From UBA8337 sp963932545 (lineage in GTDB: Bacteria; Pseudomonadota; Alphaproteobacteria; RS24), in assembly GCA_963932545.1 (NCBI GenBank), contig CAWVRH010000009.1:1-64000 (forward strand): a stretch of 64,000 bases of DNA, written 5' to 3'. Under the pieces are notes generated by a model. It was not told where the DNA came from and did no database searches. It worked only from the letters and a program-made list of their open reading frames with translations. Positions 17,765-26,934 of the stretch are shown here, piece by piece (the first letter of the stretch is position 1; every line of letters starts with the position of its first letter). The translations under genes and the position numbers were made by a program.

Positions 17765-17956
17765 CTAAGCGCTTGGCTGCGCTTGTTGCGCGGTTTTCAA
17801 CCGAGCAATGGTGCGCCGCACTTCGCGGATACGTGATGCGTTTTCCAACTGACCCGAGGCCTGTTGGAAGCGCAGGTTAAGCTGCTCTTTTTTCAACTTA
17901 ACGATTTCATCGCCCAGTTGATCAGAAGTCAAATCGTTAATTTCAGACATTTTCAT
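17765..17956 (-). CDS. rpmC: 50S ribosomal protein L29
   Basis: 63 residues, helical, with KKEQLNLRFQQASGQLEN and the C-terminal REVRRTIARLKT. L29 lies at the exit tunnel with L23 and helps bind signal recognition particle and trigger factor. The first ATG has GGAC eight bases upstream. Three bases follow the rplP stop. Confidence 0.95.
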   Translation of the reverse strand: MKMSEINDLTSDQLGDEIVKLKKEQLNLRFQQASGQLENASRIREVRRTIARLKTAQQAQPSA

Positions 17957-17959
17957 GAT

Positions 17960-18379
17960 CTATTGTCCTTCGCCTGGACGCGATACAACGCGTGTCGCTA
18001 CAGGTAGTTTAGCGGCAGCTAGACGAAGCGCTTGATGCGCCACATCGGCAGGTACGCCATCAATTTCAAACATGATACGGCCTGGCTTCACACGGCACGC
18101 CCAATACTCTGGCGAACCTTTACCTTTACCCATCCGAACTTCGGTAGGCTTTTTAGATACTGGCACATCTGGAAAAATACGGATCCAAACACGACCGGCA
18201 CGCTTCATGTGACGCGTGATAACCCGACGAGCTGCCTCAATTTGGCGCGCAGTTACGCGCTCAGGAGACGTTGCCTTCAGCCCAAAGGAGCCAAATGTCA
18301 GCGTTGTGCCACCCTTCGCATTACCGTGGATACGGCCTTTATGCGCTTTGCGGAATTTTGTGCGTTTTGGTTGTAACAT
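17960..18379 (-). CDS. rplP: 50S ribosomal protein L16
   Basis: 139 residues: LQPKRTKFRKAHKGRIHG at the start and RMGKGKGSPEYWACRVKPG in the middle. L16 lies near the A-site tRNA elbow and is needed for peptidyl transfer. It follows rpsC by 3 bases. Confidence 0.97.
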   Translation of the reverse strand: MLQPKRTKFRKAHKGRIHGNAKGGTTLTFGSFGLKATSPERVTARQIEAARRVITRHMKRAGRVWIRIFPDVPVSKKPTEVRMGKGKGSPEYWACRVKPGRIMFEIDGVPADVAHQALRLAAAKLPVATRVVSRPGEGQ

Positions 18380-18382
18380 TAT

Positions 18383-19087
18383 CTACTTCCCCGCGCCTTG
18401 GCGTGACTGACGTCCAGCTTCACCTTGCTCAATGCGACGATCGCGAGCCATTGGGTCATGCTCCATAATCTCGCCTTTGAAAATCCAAATTTTAATGCCG
18501 CAAATGCCATAAGCCGTCATCGCTTCGGCAACACCGTAATCGATGTCAGCGCGCAATGTGTGCAAGGGCACACGGCCTTCACGATACCATTCCGTACGGG
18601 CAATCTCAGCACCGCCCAAACGACCGCCGCAATTGATCCGGATACCCAAGGCACCCAAACGCATCGCAGACTGAACCGCACGCTTCATGGCACGACGGAA
18701 ACCAACACGACGCTCTAGCTGTTGGGCAATGCCCTCGGCTACCAATTGAGCATCAACTTCTGGCTTACGCACTTCAACGATGTTCAAAACAACTTCGCTG
18801 TCTGTCATCGAACCAATGCGTTGTTTCATCTTGTCGATATCCGCGCCTTTTTTACCGATGATAACACCAGGGCGAGCGGAGTGAATGGTCACACGACATT
18901 TTTTGTGCGGGCGCTCAATGACCACGCGGCTGATACCAGCCTGACGCAGATCCTTGAACACCATTTTGCGAATATTCAGGTCTTCGTGGAGCAGAGTGGC
19001 GTATTCGCCTTTTTCAGCATACCAACGAGATTCCCATGTACGGTTAACGCCGAGGCGCATACCAATCGGATTTACTTTATTTCCCAT
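18383..19087 (-). CDS. rpsC: 30S ribosomal protein S3
   Basis: 234 residues. It has an N-terminal KH domain (ARPGVIIGKKGADIDK) and a C-terminal domain with GGRLGGAEIARTEWYREG. S3 forms the mRNA entry helicase with S4 and S5. Its start shares one base with the end of rplV. Confidence 0.97.
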   Translation of the reverse strand: MGNKVNPIGMRLGVNRTWESRWYAEKGEYATLLHEDLNIRKMVFKDLRQAGISRVVIERPHKKCRVTIHSARPGVIIGKKGADIDKMKQRIGSMTDSEVVLNIVEVRKPEVDAQLVAEGIAQQLERRVGFRRAMKRAVQSAMRLGALGIRINCGGRLGGAEIARTEWYREGRVPLHTLRADIDYGVAEAMTAYGICGIKIWIFKGEIMEHDPMARDRRIEQGEAGRQSRQGAGK

Positions 19088-19467
19088 TATGCTTTCTCCC
19101 CAACTTCACGAACCACGATGGTTACTTGACTAAACGGCTTCAAAATACGAGCCGCACGGCCTTTCGCGCGAGCGCGGAAGCGTTTCATAACCATTGTTTT
19201 GCCGACATAGGCTTCTGCAACAATCAGACTATCAACGTCTAGATTATGGTTGTTTTCAGCGTTTGCAATCGCGCTCTGAAGCACTTTCTTTACATCGTTG
19301 GAAATCCGACGACTGGAGAAAGTAAGATCATTGAGAGCCTGCTCGGCTTTTTTACCGCGAATGAGTTGCGCAACAAGATTAAGCTTTTGCGGGCTGGTGC
19401 GGATATTCCGACCGACCGCTTTGGCTTCGCTATCTGGCAGCTGACGTTTTAACGATGCTTTGCCCAT
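19087..19467 (-). CDS. rplV: 50S ribosomal protein L22
   Basis: 126 residues with RTSPQKLNLVAQLIRGKKAE and the tunnel-loop region AYVGKTMVMKRFRARAKGRA. L22 lines the exit tunnel and its hairpin shapes macrolide access. No unusual change is evident in the loop. Confidence 0.97.
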   Translation of the reverse strand: MGKASLKRQLPDSEAKAVGRNIRTSPQKLNLVAQLIRGKKAEQALNDLTFSSRRISNDVKKVLQSAIANAENNHNLDVDSLIVAEAYVGKTMVMKRFRARAKGRAARILKPFSQVTIVVREVGEKA

Positions 19468-19469
19468 GA

Positions 19470-19751
19470 TTAACCCCTTTTCGCCTTCTTATCGGCGGTG
19501 TGGCCGTAATAAGTGCGGGTTGGTGAGAACTCGCCAAATTTGTGCCCTACCATATCTTCGGTAACACTTACCGGGATATGCTTGTGACCGTTATGAACCC
19601 CAAAAGTTAGACCGACAAACTGCGGCAGGATCGTCGAACGACGGCTCCAAATTTTAATAACTTCATTGAGGCGACCACTTTCGCGAACTGCTTCTGCTTT
19701 CTTCAGCAGATAACCGTCAACAAAGGGACCTTTCCAGACTGAACGTGTCAT
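19470..19751 (-). CDS. rpsS: 30S ribosomal protein S19
   Basis: 93 residues: TRSVWKGPFVDGYLLKKAE and GHKFGEFSPTRTYYGHTADKK. S19 forms a dimer with S13 in the head of the small subunit. Between rplB and rplV as usual. Confidence 0.97.
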   Translation of the reverse strand: MTRSVWKGPFVDGYLLKKAEAVRESGRLNEVIKIWSRRSTILPQFVGLTFGVHNGHKHIPVSVTEDMVGHKFGEFSPTRTYYGHTADKKAKRG

Positions 19752-19763
19752 TTCAATGCACTC

Positions 19764-20600
19764 CTAACGTTTCTTCTTGAGATGGCGAGAGCGCAGGATG
19801 TATTTATCCGTTGCTTTATTCGAGCGTGTGCGACGACCTTTGGTCGGCTTGCCCCAAGGCGTAACCGGATGGCGACCACCCGATGTTTTACCTTCACCAC
19901 CACCATGAGGGTGATCGACCGGGTTCATGGCAACACCACGAACCGACGGGCGCTTACCCAACCAGCGATTACGACCGGCTTTCGCCAGTTTAATGTTCGA
20001 TTGATCCGGGTTCGACACGGCGCCAATAGTCGCCATGCAAGTCGCCAAAATCAAGCGTTGCTCACCCGACTGCAAGCGCACGATAGCGTAACCCGTATCG
20101 CGGCCCACAAGCTGGGCGAAAGCACCAGCAGAGCGAGCAATCTGACCGCCCTTGCCAGGTTTCAATTCGATGTTGTGAATAATCGTTCCGATTGGAACCG
20201 ATTTCAACGGCATCGCGTTACCCGGTTTCACGTCGACGCTCTCGCCAGCTACAACCTTGTCGCCTGCAGCCAAACGCTGCGGGGCAATGATGTAGGCTTG
20301 CTCGCCGTCTTCGTAATTAATCAGCGCAATAAAGGCTGTCCGGTTCGGATCATATTCCAAACGCTCAACCGTCGCGACCATGTCGAACTTCGTGCGTTTA
20401 AAGTCGATGATACGATACGTACGTTTGTGACCGCCACCGCGACGACGCGCAGTAATACGACCGGCGTTGTTACGACCACCCGACTTGGTTAGACCCTCAG
20501 TAAGTTTTTTCACTGGCTTGCCACTGTGCAAGCTCGAGCGATCTACCTGAACGAGACCCCGTTGACCTGGGGTCGTTGGTTTATATTTCTTAAGTGCCAT
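19764..20600 (-). CDS. rplB: 50S ribosomal protein L2
   Basis: 278 residues with GGGHKRTYRIIDFKR and the conserved C-terminal AMNPVDHPHGGGEGKTSGG, whose histidine is near the peptidyl transferase centre. Standard S10 operon place. Confidence 0.98.
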   Translation of the reverse strand: MALKKYKPTTPGQRGLVQVDRSSLHSGKPVKKLTEGLTKSGGRNNAGRITARRRGGGHKRTYRIIDFKRTKFDMVATVERLEYDPNRTAFIALINYEDGEQAYIIAPQRLAAGDKVVAGESVDVKPGNAMPLKSVPIGTIIHNIELKPGKGGQIARSAGAFAQLVGRDTGYAIVRLQSGEQRLILATCMATIGAVSNPDQSNIKLAKAGRNRWLGKRPSVRGVAMNPVDHPHGGGEGKTSGGRHPVTPWGKPTKGRRTRSNKATDKYILRSRHLKKKR

Positions 20601-20615
20601 GCTTCCCTACCCCGC

Positions 20616-20909
20616 TTAAAGACCAGTGGTCACGTCAATGGCGTGACCTTCTTCAAGCGTAACGATCGCCTGTTTCACATCGTTCTGCTTGCCGCGGATA
20701 CCACGGAAGCGCTTCACTTTACCCTTGCGGACCAATGTGTTGACGGCTTTTACCTTCACGTCAAACAAGGCCTCAACGGCTTCTTTAATAATCGTTTTAT
20801 TGGCATCCAAAGACACTTTAAAAACCACCTGATTGTGCTCAGAAGCCAAAGTCGACTTCTCGGTGATTACCGGCGTGCGGATGACATCGTAATATTTTTC
20901 GCGGCTCAT
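20616..20909 (-). CDS. rplW: 50S ribosomal protein L23
   Basis: 97 residues with YDVIRTPVITEKSTLASEHN and VKAVNTLVRKGKVKRFRG. L23 forms the docking site for trigger factor and SRP at the exit tunnel. It overlaps rplD by 4 bases. Confidence 0.96.
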   Translation of the reverse strand: MSREKYYDVIRTPVITEKSTLASEHNQVVFKVSLDANKTIIKEAVEALFDVKVKAVNTLVRKGKVKRFRGIRGKQNDVKQAIVTLEEGHAIDVTTGL

Positions 20910-21526
20910 TTGAAACGCTCCTCGAGGCTCGACAAGGCCGCTTTGGTAAGAACCAATTTATCGCGGCGCAGAATGTCATAAACATTGATGCCTTGGGCTG
21001 GCAGCACATCCACATTGATGATGCTGCGGGCCGCACGGGCAAAATTGGCATCCAACTCGGCGCCATCAATGATCAGCGCGTTATCAATACCCAGCTTACC
21101 GAGCTGCGAACGCAGACTTGCGGTTTTGCCGTCTTTCGACTTCGCATCATCCAAAACAACCAGCTTTTCGCCAGCTTGCTTAGAAGACAAAGCCATTTTT
21201 AGAGCCAAAGCACGAACCTTTTTAGGAAGGTCGATCGCGTGACTGCGCGGCACAGGACCGTGCGATTTACCACCACCGATAAAGATGTTGGACTTGCGAC
21301 TACCGTGACGAGCGCCGCCGCCACCTTTTTGACGACCGAATTTTTTGGTCGTACCCGCAATTTCACTGCGTTGCTTCGATTTATGAGTACCGGCTTGGCG
21401 TTTCGCAAGCTGGTAAGTTACCATGCGCTGCAGAATATCGGCGCGCGGGGCTACACCAAACAAGGCATCGTCAAGATTAACCTCGCCATTGGCTTTCGCA
21501 TCAAGCGTATGAACGTCCGCTTTCAT
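20906..21526 (-). CDS. rplD: 50S ribosomal protein L4
   Basis: 206 residues with the tunnel loop region KQRSEIAGTTKKFGRQKGGG and the C-terminal Rossmann-like domain LVLDDAKSKDGKT. In E. coli L4 also represses the S10 operon. It overlaps rplC by one base. Confidence 0.97.
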   Translation of the reverse strand: MKADVHTLDAKANGEVNLDDALFGVAPRADILQRMVTYQLAKRQAGTHKSKQRSEIAGTTKKFGRQKGGGGARHGSRKSNIFIGGGKSHGPVPRSHAIDLPKKVRALALKMALSSKQAGEKLVVLDDAKSKDGKTASLRSQLGKLGIDNALIIDGAELDANFARAARSIINVDVLPAQGINVYDILRRDKLVLTKAALSSLEERFK

Positions 21527-22329
21527 TATTCGCCATCCTTCTCTTCAGCAGGTGCTTCGGCTGGTGCTTCTGCAACAGCTTCTTGCACAACTTCTTCAAC
21601 TACTTCCGCCGCCGGCGCTTCCGCAACCGGAGCTTCTTCTACAGCAGGCGCTGCAGCTTCAATCAAACCTGCAGGGAAAGGCAAGCCATCTGGCAACGGA
21701 CGCTTAACGGCATCGCGCAACAAGACCCAACCACCCTTTGATCCTGGAACCGCGCCCTTGATCATAACAAGACCGCGTTCTGTATCGGTTTTAACCACTT
21801 CTAGGTTTTGTGTTGTCACGCGAACATCGCCCATGTGACCGGCCATTTTTTTGCCTTTAAACACTTTACCCGGATCTTGACACTGACCCGTAGACCCATG
21901 CGAACGGTGAGAAATCGACACACCGTGAGAGGCCCGCAGACCGCCAAAGTTGTGACGCTTCATCGCACCCGCAAAACCCTTACCAATCGAAATGCCTGTG
22001 GCATCTACTTTTTGCCCTTCAATGAAGTGACTGGCAGCCAATTCGGCGCCCACATCAATCATGTTATCGGGGGTTACCCGAAACTCAGCAACACGACGCT
22101 TAGGCTCAACCTTAGCTTTCGCGAAATGGCCACGCATCGCACGGCTCGTACGCTTCACTTTGGCAAAGCCAGAGCCAAGCTGAACGGCGGTGTAACCATC
22201 TTTTTCTTCCGTACGCTGCGCGACAACCTGACAGGTGTCGAGCTTCAGCACGGTTACAGGCACGTGATTACCCGCCGCAGTAAATACGCGGGTCATACCT
22301 AATTTTTGAACAATCAATCCGGAACGCAT
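21526..22329 (-). CDS. rplC: 50S ribosomal protein L3 with a long acidic tail
   Basis: 267 residues; a typical L3 has about 210. The core starts RSGLIVQKLGMTRVFTAAG and carries SHRSHGSTGQCQDPGKVFKG, with the glutamine that PrmB-type enzymes methylate. After the core end (about residue 222) comes an alanine/glutamate/proline-rich tail of about 45 residues, built of repeats of the kind APAEAPAEE. Tails like this occur in some alphaproteobacterial L3 proteins; the role is unknown. Second gene of the S10 operon. Confidence 0.96.
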   Translation of the reverse strand: MRSGLIVQKLGMTRVFTAAGNHVPVTVLKLDTCQVVAQRTEEKDGYTAVQLGSGFAKVKRTSRAMRGHFAKAKVEPKRRVAEFRVTPDNMIDVGAELAASHFIEGQKVDATGISIGKGFAGAMKRHNFGGLRASHGVSISHRSHGSTGQCQDPGKVFKGKKMAGHMGDVRVTTQNLEVVKTDTERGLVMIKGAVPGSKGGWVLLRDAVKRPLPDGLPFPAGLIEAAAPAVEEAPVAEAPAAEVVEEVVQEAVAEAPAEAPAEEKDGE

Positions 22330-22353
22330 AATGACGTCTCCTAGCTCCAGGCC

Positions 22354-22665
22354 CTAAAGTTTAATCTGAACGTCGACACCGGCTGGCAGGTCGAGTTTCA
22401 TCAAGGCATCTACGGTTTGTGGGGTTGGGTCAACAATATCAAGCAAACGCTTATGAGTGCGCATCTCGAACTGATCCCGACTTTTCTTATCAATATGCGG
22501 CCCACGAAGAACCGTGTATTTCTCGATATGCGTCGGAAGCGGAATTGGCCCGCGTACATCAGCACCGGTGCGTTTCGCTGTATTCAGAATCTCACGTGCT
22601 GAATTATCCAACACGCGATGATCAAACGCTTTCAAGCGGATCCGAATATTTTGTGACTGTACCAT
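22354..22665 (-). CDS. rpsJ: 30S ribosomal protein S10
   Basis: 103 residues: QSQNIRIRLKAFDHRVLDN and GPIPLPTHIEKYTVLRGPHI. S10 also pairs with NusB in antitermination. The ATG at 22665 fits the family length; an in-frame TTG at 22683 would add six residues but overlaps the ribosome site. First gene of the S10 operon. Confidence 0.96.
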   Translation of the reverse strand: MVQSQNIRIRLKAFDHRVLDNSAREILNTAKRTGADVRGPIPLPTHIEKYTVLRGPHIDKKSRDQFEMRTHKRLLDIVDPTPQTVDALMKLDLPAGVDVQIKL

Positions 22666-22719
22666 TTTGTATTCCGTTTCCAAATAATTTGCGCCTTGGT
22701 CTTATAGGAAAGGCGCCGC

Positions 22720-22749
22720 AAAAATGGGCACGCTCCGAAAAGCGCGCCC
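22720..22749 (-). terminator. intrinsic terminator or attenuator between tuf1 and rpsJ
   Basis: On the minus strand a 9-bp stem (22741-22749 with 22726-22734, one G-U pair) and a six-base loop are followed by a short T run (five T, 22720-22724). It lies 10 bases after the tuf1 stop and about 55 bases before rpsJ. It may separate the str and S10 transcripts or only attenuate read-through. Confidence 0.7.
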
Positions 22750-22759
22750 GTTCATAAGT

Positions 22760-23950
22760 CTACTCAATAATTGCTGACACGACGCCGGCACCTACTGTGC
22801 GGCCACCTTCACGGATAGCGAAGCGAAGCTTCTCTTCCATGGCGACCGGAGCAATAAGTTCCACTTCCATCTCAACATTATCACCAGGCATAACCATTTC
22901 CGTACCCGATGGCAGGCTGCAAACGCCCGTCACATCTGTCGTGCGGAAGTAAAACTGTGGACGATAGTTGGTAAAGAAGGGTGTGTGACGACCACCCTCT
23001 TCCTTCGTCAGAATGTAAGCTTCTGCCTTAAATTTCGTGTGCGGGGTAATCGAACCTGGCTTGCAAAGAACCTGACCACGTTCCACTTCTTCGCGCTTCG
23101 TACCACGAAGAAGAACACCCACATTGTCTCCAGCTTCACCGCTATCCAGCAGCTTGCGGAACATTTCAACGCCTGTGCAAGTCGTCAAAGCTGTATCTTT
23201 AATACCAACGATTTCAATCTCGTCACCAACATTAACAACACCGCGCTCAATACGACCCGTAACAACTGTACCGCGACCCGAAATCGAGAACACATCCTCG
23301 ATAGGCAGCAAGAAAGCTTGGTCTTTTGGACGATCCGGTTGTGGGATGTAAGCATCCACTTCACCCATCAAAGCCATAATCGCTTCTTTACCAATCGTGT
23401 CATCACGACCTTCAAGAGCGGCCAAAGCCGAACCTTTAACGATTGGAATATCGTCGCCTGGGTACTCATAAGAGGTCAGCAGTTCACGAACTTCCATCTC
23501 AACAAGCTCAAGCAGCTCGTCATCATCGACTTGGTCAACTTTGTTCAAGAAAACAACCAGAGCCGGCACACCAACTTGGCGAGCCAACAAAATGTGCTCG
23601 CGGGTTTGTGGCATAGGTCCGTCGGCTGCGTTAACAACCAAAATCGCGCCATCCATTTGCGCCGCACCCGTGATCATGTTCTTCACATAATCAGCATGGC
23701 CCGGGCAATCCACGTGCGCGTAGTGACGCGCTTCCGTCTCATACTCAACGTGAGCTGTCGAAATTGTAATACCGCGGGCCTTCTCTTCCGGCGCTTTATC
23801 AATGTCAGCGTAATCAGAAAACTCAGCTCCACCAACCTCAGCCAATACTTTCGTAATCGCCGCTGTAAGTGTCGTCTTGCCGTGGTCAACGTGACCAATC
23901 GTGCCAATGTTACAATGCGGTTTTGTCCGCTCAAACTTTTCCTTCGACAT
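22760..23950 (-). CDS. tuf: elongation factor Tu, copy 1
   Basis: 396 residues. The GTPase motifs are GHVDHGKTT, DCPGHADYVKNM and NKVDQVDD; domains II and III follow with GRGTVVTGRIERG and RHTPFFTNYRPQFYFRT. It brings aminoacyl-tRNA to the ribosome. It is last in the str operon after fusA. The protein and, as far as I can compare by eye, the DNA of the reading frame are identical to the copy at 39168-40358, while the flanks differ at once, as expected from gene conversion. Confidence 0.98.
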   Translation of the reverse strand: MSKEKFERTKPHCNIGTIGHVDHGKTTLTAAITKVLAEVGGAEFSDYADIDKAPEEKARGITISTAHVEYETEARHYAHVDCPGHADYVKNMITGAAQMDGAILVVNAADGPMPQTREHILLARQVGVPALVVFLNKVDQVDDDELLELVEMEVRELLTSYEYPGDDIPIVKGSALAALEGRDDTIGKEAIMALMGEVDAYIPQPDRPKDQAFLLPIEDVFSISGRGTVVTGRIERGVVNVGDEIEIVGIKDTALTTCTGVEMFRKLLDSGEAGDNVGVLLRGTKREEVERGQVLCKPGSITPHTKFKAEAYILTKEEGGRHTPFFTNYRPQFYFRTTDVTGVCSLPSGTEMVMPGDNVEMEVELIAPVAMEEKLRFAIREGGRTVGAGVVSAIIE

Positions 23951-23983
23951 ATTATCTCTCCGTCGATGTGCCCAAAAGGGCGG

Positions 23984-26059
23984 TTAGGCCATTTTCGCGA
24001 TGACTTCGTCAGACACCGCCTGCGGTACTTGCTCATAATGATCAAATACCATGGAATATTGTGCGCGACCCTGCGTCATGGATCGCAATGTGTTTACATA
24101 ACCAAACATATTGGCCAGAGGTACGAGCGCCGAAATAACCGAGGCGTTACCGCGAGCTTCTGTGCCGCGAACTGTGCCGCGACGACTGCTCAAGTCACCG
24201 ATAACGTCACCCATATGATCATCCGGGGTAACCACTTCAACCAACATCATTGGCTCAAGCAATTTCGCGCCAGCATCTTGCGAGGCTTCGCGGAAAGCAG
24301 CGCGAGCCGCAATCTCAAAAGCCATCACACTCGAGTCAACATCATGGTAGGCGCCATCATTCAATGTGACCCGGAAGTCAATCATTGGGAAGCCGGCCAA
24401 AACGCCGTTCGCGCGAACGCTCTCGATACCTTTTTCAACGCCTGGGATATATTCTTTCGGAATAGACCCACCAACGACTTTATTGGTAAATTCGTAACCG
24501 CCACCTGGCTCCATTGGAGAGATGGTCATTTTCACGCGCGCAAACTGGCCCGAACCACCCGACTGTTTCTTGTGGGTGTAATCGACGTCTGTTTCTTTGG
24601 TGAAAGTCTCGCGATAGGCAACCTGTGGGGCACCTACGTTGGCTTCTACCTGAAACTCGCGCTTCATGCGGTCGACAATAATGTCGAGATGCAATTCGCC
24701 CATACCGGCAATCACGGTTTGGCCACTTTCTTCGTCTGATTTCACACGGAAAGACGGATCTTCCTGTGCCAGACGGCTAAGTGCCAGACCCATTTTCTCT
24801 TGGTCGCCTTTGGTTTTCGGCTCAACCGCGACTTCAATCACTGGCTCAGGGAATTCCATACGTTCCAAAATAACCGGCTGGTCTGTCGCGCTAAGCGTAT
24901 CGCCGGTTGTAGTGTCTTTCATGCCTACCAGCGCAACAATGTCGCCAGCGAAGGCTTCTTTAATCTCTTCACGCGAGTTGGCATGCATTTGCAGCATCCG
25001 ACCGATGCGCTCACGCTTGCCCTTCACCGTGTTAATAACCGTCGCGCCGCTTTCCAGCTTGCCGGAGTAAACCCGAGCAAAAGTCAGCGAGCCCACGAAG
25101 GGGTCATTAGCGATTTTAAAGGCCAACATCGACAAAGGCTCATCATCCGAGCTTTGGCGAACAACATCCTCTTCCGTATTGGCATCGATACCTTGAATAG
25201 CCGGCACTTCGAGAGGCGACGGCATGTAATCTACAACCGCGTCTAACAGAGGCTGAACGCCTTTGTTTTTAAACGCTGTACCGTTCAAGACAGGTACGAA
25301 TTTCTGAGCAATGGTACCCTTGCGGATAAGACGATTTAGCGTGGCTTCATCCGGCTCTGTGCCTTCCAGATAAGCTTCCATGACTTCGTCATCCAGCTCC
25401 ACAGCCATCTCAACCAACATAGAGCGATACTCAGCAGCCTGAGCTTTGAGATCGTCACGAATATCGAAATAATCATATTCCGCACCGAGGTCTTCGTTCT
25501 TCCAAAGAACCTCTTTCATGCGGACGAGGTCAATAAGACCTTCATATTCTGCTTCTGCGCCAATCGGCAGCTGCACAACCAAAGCGTTGGCGCCGAGGCG
25601 ATCTTTAATCATGTCTACGCAACGGAAGAAGTCTGCGCCCATGCGATCCATTTTGTTCACGAAACACATGCGAGGCACAGAATACTTATCCGCTTGGCGC
25701 CAAACCGTTTCCGATTGCGGCTCCACACCAGCCACCGAGTCAAACACAGCAACCGCACCATCGAGAACACGAAGCGAGCGCTCCACTTCAATGGTGAAAT
25801 CTACGTGGCCTGGGGTGTCAATGATGTTGATACGCTTGTCATTCCAGAAGCAAGTCGTCGCAGCCGACGTAATGGTAATGCCGCGCTCTTGCTCTTGCTC
25901 CATCCAGTCCATAGTGGCCGCGCCATCATGAACTTCACCAATTTTATAGCTCACGCCTGTGTAATACAGAATGCGCTCTGTGGTGGTCGTCTTACCCGCA
26001 TCAATATGGGCCATAATGCCGATATTGCGGTAATCTTTAAGTTCTGTCTGACGTGCCAT
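23984..26059 (-). CDS. fusA: elongation factor G
   Basis: 691 residues with GTPase motifs AHIDAGKTTTTERIL, DTPGHVDFTIEVERS and VNKMDRMG, and domain IV/V blocks GVEKGIESVRANGVLAGFP and PLANMFGYVNTLRSMTQGRA. It drives translocation and, with RRF, recycling. Its place between rpsG and tuf is the standard str order. Confidence 0.98.
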   Translation of the reverse strand: MARQTELKDYRNIGIMAHIDAGKTTTTERILYYTGVSYKIGEVHDGAATMDWMEQEQERGITITSAATTCFWNDKRINIIDTPGHVDFTIEVERSLRVLDGAVAVFDSVAGVEPQSETVWRQADKYSVPRMCFVNKMDRMGADFFRCVDMIKDRLGANALVVQLPIGAEAEYEGLIDLVRMKEVLWKNEDLGAEYDYFDIRDDLKAQAAEYRSMLVEMAVELDDEVMEAYLEGTEPDEATLNRLIRKGTIAQKFVPVLNGTAFKNKGVQPLLDAVVDYMPSPLEVPAIQGIDANTEEDVVRQSSDDEPLSMLAFKIANDPFVGSLTFARVYSGKLESGATVINTVKGKRERIGRMLQMHANSREEIKEAFAGDIVALVGMKDTTTGDTLSATDQPVILERMEFPEPVIEVAVEPKTKGDQEKMGLALSRLAQEDPSFRVKSDEESGQTVIAGMGELHLDIIVDRMKREFQVEANVGAPQVAYRETFTKETDVDYTHKKQSGGSGQFARVKMTISPMEPGGGYEFTNKVVGGSIPKEYIPGVEKGIESVRANGVLAGFPMIDFRVTLNDGAYHDVDSSVMAFEIAARAAFREASQDAGAKLLEPMMLVEVVTPDDHMGDVIGDLSSRRGTVRGTEARGNASVISALVPLANMFGYVNTLRSMTQGRAQYSMVFDHYEQVPQAVSDEVIAKMA

Positions 26060-26080
26060 TGGAAAACCCTCTAAGTCCTA

Positions 26081-26551
26081 CTACCAGCGATAATGCGAGA
26101 AGGCACGGTTGGCTTCAGCCATCCGGTGCGTATCTTCGCGTTTCTTAACCGCGGAGCCACGTGAATTAACAGCATCCATCAGTTCGCCAGAAAGACGATC
26201 CACCATGGTGTTTTCGCCACGGCTACGAGCTGCCGTAATCAACCAACGAATGGCCAAGGCTTGCTTGCGTTCTGTGCGAACTTCAACTGGAACCTGATAG
26301 GTAGCCCCACCGACGCGGCGCGAACGCACCTCAACGGCTGGCATAATGTTTTCAAGAGCCTCATGGAATACAGCAACTGGCTCACGGCTCAGTTTGGCTT
26401 CAATCGCATCCAGAGCACCATAAAGAATGGTCTCTGCAGTGGATTTTTTACCATGCTGCATAAGCGAGTTCATAAATTTAGACAGAACCTCATCGCCAAA
26501 TTTGGCGTCGGGAATTACCTGGCGTTTTTCTGCGCGGTGACGACGTGACAT
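26081..26551 (-). CDS. rpsG: 30S ribosomal protein S7
   Basis: 156 residues with SRRHRAEKRQVIPDAKFGD, VRSRRVGGATYQVPVEVR and AFSHYRW at the end. S7 nucleates the 30S head and, in E. coli, represses the str operon from the rpsL-rpsG gap. Here that gap is only 11 bases, so such a structure would have to lie elsewhere. Confidence 0.97.
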   Translation of the reverse strand: MSRRHRAEKRQVIPDAKFGDEVLSKFMNSLMQHGKKSTAETILYGALDAIEAKLSREPVAVFHEALENIMPAVEVRSRRVGGATYQVPVEVRTERKQALAIRWLITAARSRGENTMVDRLSGELMDAVNSRGSAVKKREDTHRMAEANRAFSHYRW

Positions 26552-26562
26552 GAAACAGCTCC

Positions 26563-26934
26563 CTACTTCGGACGCTTAGCGCCGTATTTCGAACGACGCT
26601 GCTTACGATCTTTAACGCCCTGGGTATCCAGAACGCCGCGAATAATATGGTAACGAACACCCGGCAAGTCTTTTACGCGACCGCCGCGGATCATTACAAC
26701 CGAGTGTTCTTGAAGGTTGTGACCCTCACCCGGAATGTAACTAGTGACTTCATAGCCGCTGGTCAAACGCACACGAGCCACTTTACGAAGCGCCGAGTTC
26801 GGCTTCTTCGGAGTGGTTGTGTAAACGCGAGTGCAAACACCACGGCGCTGCGGGCACTGTTCCATGGCCGGCACCTTGTTGCGGTTCTCTACTTTTTTCC
26901 GCGGCTTGCGGATTAGTTGGTTAATCGTGGGCAT
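26563..26934 (-). CDS. rpsL: 30S ribosomal protein S12
   Basis: 123 residues: PTINQLIRKPRKK at the start, PKKPNSALRKVARVRLTSG and RGGRVKDLPGVRYHIIRG. The lysines at the classic streptomycin-resistance positions (PKKPNSA and RVKDLPG) are wild type. The ATG at 26934 has GGGAGC upstream; a longer in-frame start at 26994 is rejected on family length. First gene of the str operon. Confidence 0.97.
   Translation of the reverse strand: MPTINQLIRKPRKKVENRNKVPAMEQCPQRRGVCTRVYTTTPKKPNSALRKVARVRLTSGYEVTSYIPGEGHNLQEHSVVMIRGGRVKDLPGVRYHIIRGVLDTQGVKDRKQRRSKYGAKRPK

Noticed and set aside
22985..24739. A long plus-strand open frame of 584 codons across tuf copy 1 and fusA
   Set aside because: It lies opposite two strongly conserved genes, is rich in asparagine, arginine and histidine and shows no domain; a shadow of the coding strand.
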